Origin: Smithella sp. UBA2180
GTDB lineage: Bacteria > Desulfobacterota > Syntrophia > Syntrophales > Smithellaceae
NCBI GenBank assembly: GCA_002327415.1
Contig: DCVU01000040.1
Coordinates: 1 to 6,913 of the forward strand
DNA: 6,913 bases
Direction: 5' to 3'
Numbering within the stretch: position 1 is the first letter of the stretch; every line of letters starts with the position of its first letter. A program made the translations under genes and the position numbers. Under the pieces are notes generated by a model. It worked only from the letters and a program-made list of their open reading frames with translations. It ran no database searches and had not been told where the DNA came from. Below are positions 6,633-6,913 of this stretch, one piece after another.

Positions 6633-6913
6633 ATGTCAAAAAGTATTTTCAGGATAGTTTTGGTTTCATTTTTTTGTTTATTACTTGGCTCAATAGCTTT
6701 TGCCGCTGAACCTGTAAAGATCGGTGCCTTGTTTTCTGTGTCCGGTCCCGCTTCATTCCTCGGTGAGCCGGAGCGCAATACGGCGGAAATGATGGTGGCC
6801 CAGATAAACAAAGCAGGCGGAATAAAGGGGCGTAAGCTGGAACTTGTCGTCTATGATACTCAGGGTGATGCCACCAAGGCTGTACAAGGAGTCAATAAGT
6901 TAATTAAAGATGA
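6633..6913 (+). CDS. Branched-chain-amino-acid-type ABC transporter periplasmic binding protein, N-terminal part
   Basis: Ninety-three codons are visible and the gene runs off the window without a stop. Residues 1-24 are a signal peptide: Lys3 and Arg7, a hydrophobic core (IVLVSFFCLLLGSIA), and a likely signal peptidase I site AFA|AE after Ala24. There is no lipobox, so it should be a free periplasmic protein of a diderm cell. The mature part opens with VKIGALFSVSGPASFLG, then a helix ending in INKAGGIKGRKLELVVYDTQ and a helix starting GDATKAVQGVNKLI. This order is the hallmark of the LivJ/LivK family (periplasmic binding protein type 1, Peripla_BP_6), whose ligands include branched-chain amino acids, amides, urea and aromatic acids. 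The ligand cannot be told from this part. The permease and ATPase genes of a Liv-type transporter would be expected further downstream. Confidence 0.88.
   Translation, partial: MSKSIFRIVLVSFFCLLLGSIAFAAEPVKIGALFSVSGPASFLGEPERNTAEMMVAQINKAGGIKGRKLELVVYDTQGDATKAVQGVNKLIKD

Overview
The window looks like ordinary bacterial chromosome of moderate GC with regional swings. The likely source is a Desulfobacterota / deltaproteobacterial-type organism. This is an inference from three things: the FGAM synthase form (a roughly 1000-residue PurL plus a separate long PurQ), the NtrB-like histidine kinase whose phosphorylation box reads AHEINNP, and the periplasmic branched-chain-amino-acid-type binding protein. 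No marker gene proves the taxonomy.

Layout. Bases 3-173 (+) hold the last 56 codons of an unrecognised gene, which converges on purQ with only 4 bases between the stop codons. Bases 178-3999 (-) hold a tight purL-purQ operon (15-base gap) that encodes both halves of phosphoribosylformylglycinamidine (FGAM) synthase, the fourth step of purine synthesis. Bases 4000-4262 form a divergent control region with a strong sigma70-type promoter toward rmuC, a weaker candidate promoter toward purL, a cluster of inverted repeats that may be an operator, and a short leader hairpin. Bases 4263-5543 (+) encode RmuC, a membrane-anchored coiled-coil nuclease-fold protein. Ten bases later a sensorless, apparently soluble histidine kinase starts (5554-6558, +). 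Its AT-rich composition contrasts with rmuC. After a 74-base gap, the signal peptide and first lobe of a LivK-type periplasmic substrate-binding protein begin (6633-6913, +) and run off the window.

How the genes fit together. PurQ releases ammonia from glutamine and PurL uses it with ATP to convert FGAR to FGAM. No separate PurS is present; instead PurL carries two tandem PurS-like domains at its N-terminus. The pair therefore resembles the single-chain proteobacterial enzyme cut just before its glutaminase domain. The rmuC, kinase and binding-protein genes have no evident shared pathway. Rmuc and the kinase may be co-transcribed because of spacing.

No RNA gene, mobile element or CRISPR array was seen, and no clearly undescribed system. 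The points most worth a second look are the split large-form FGAM synthase, the inverted-repeat cluster between purL and rmuC, and the sensorless kinase attached to rmuC.
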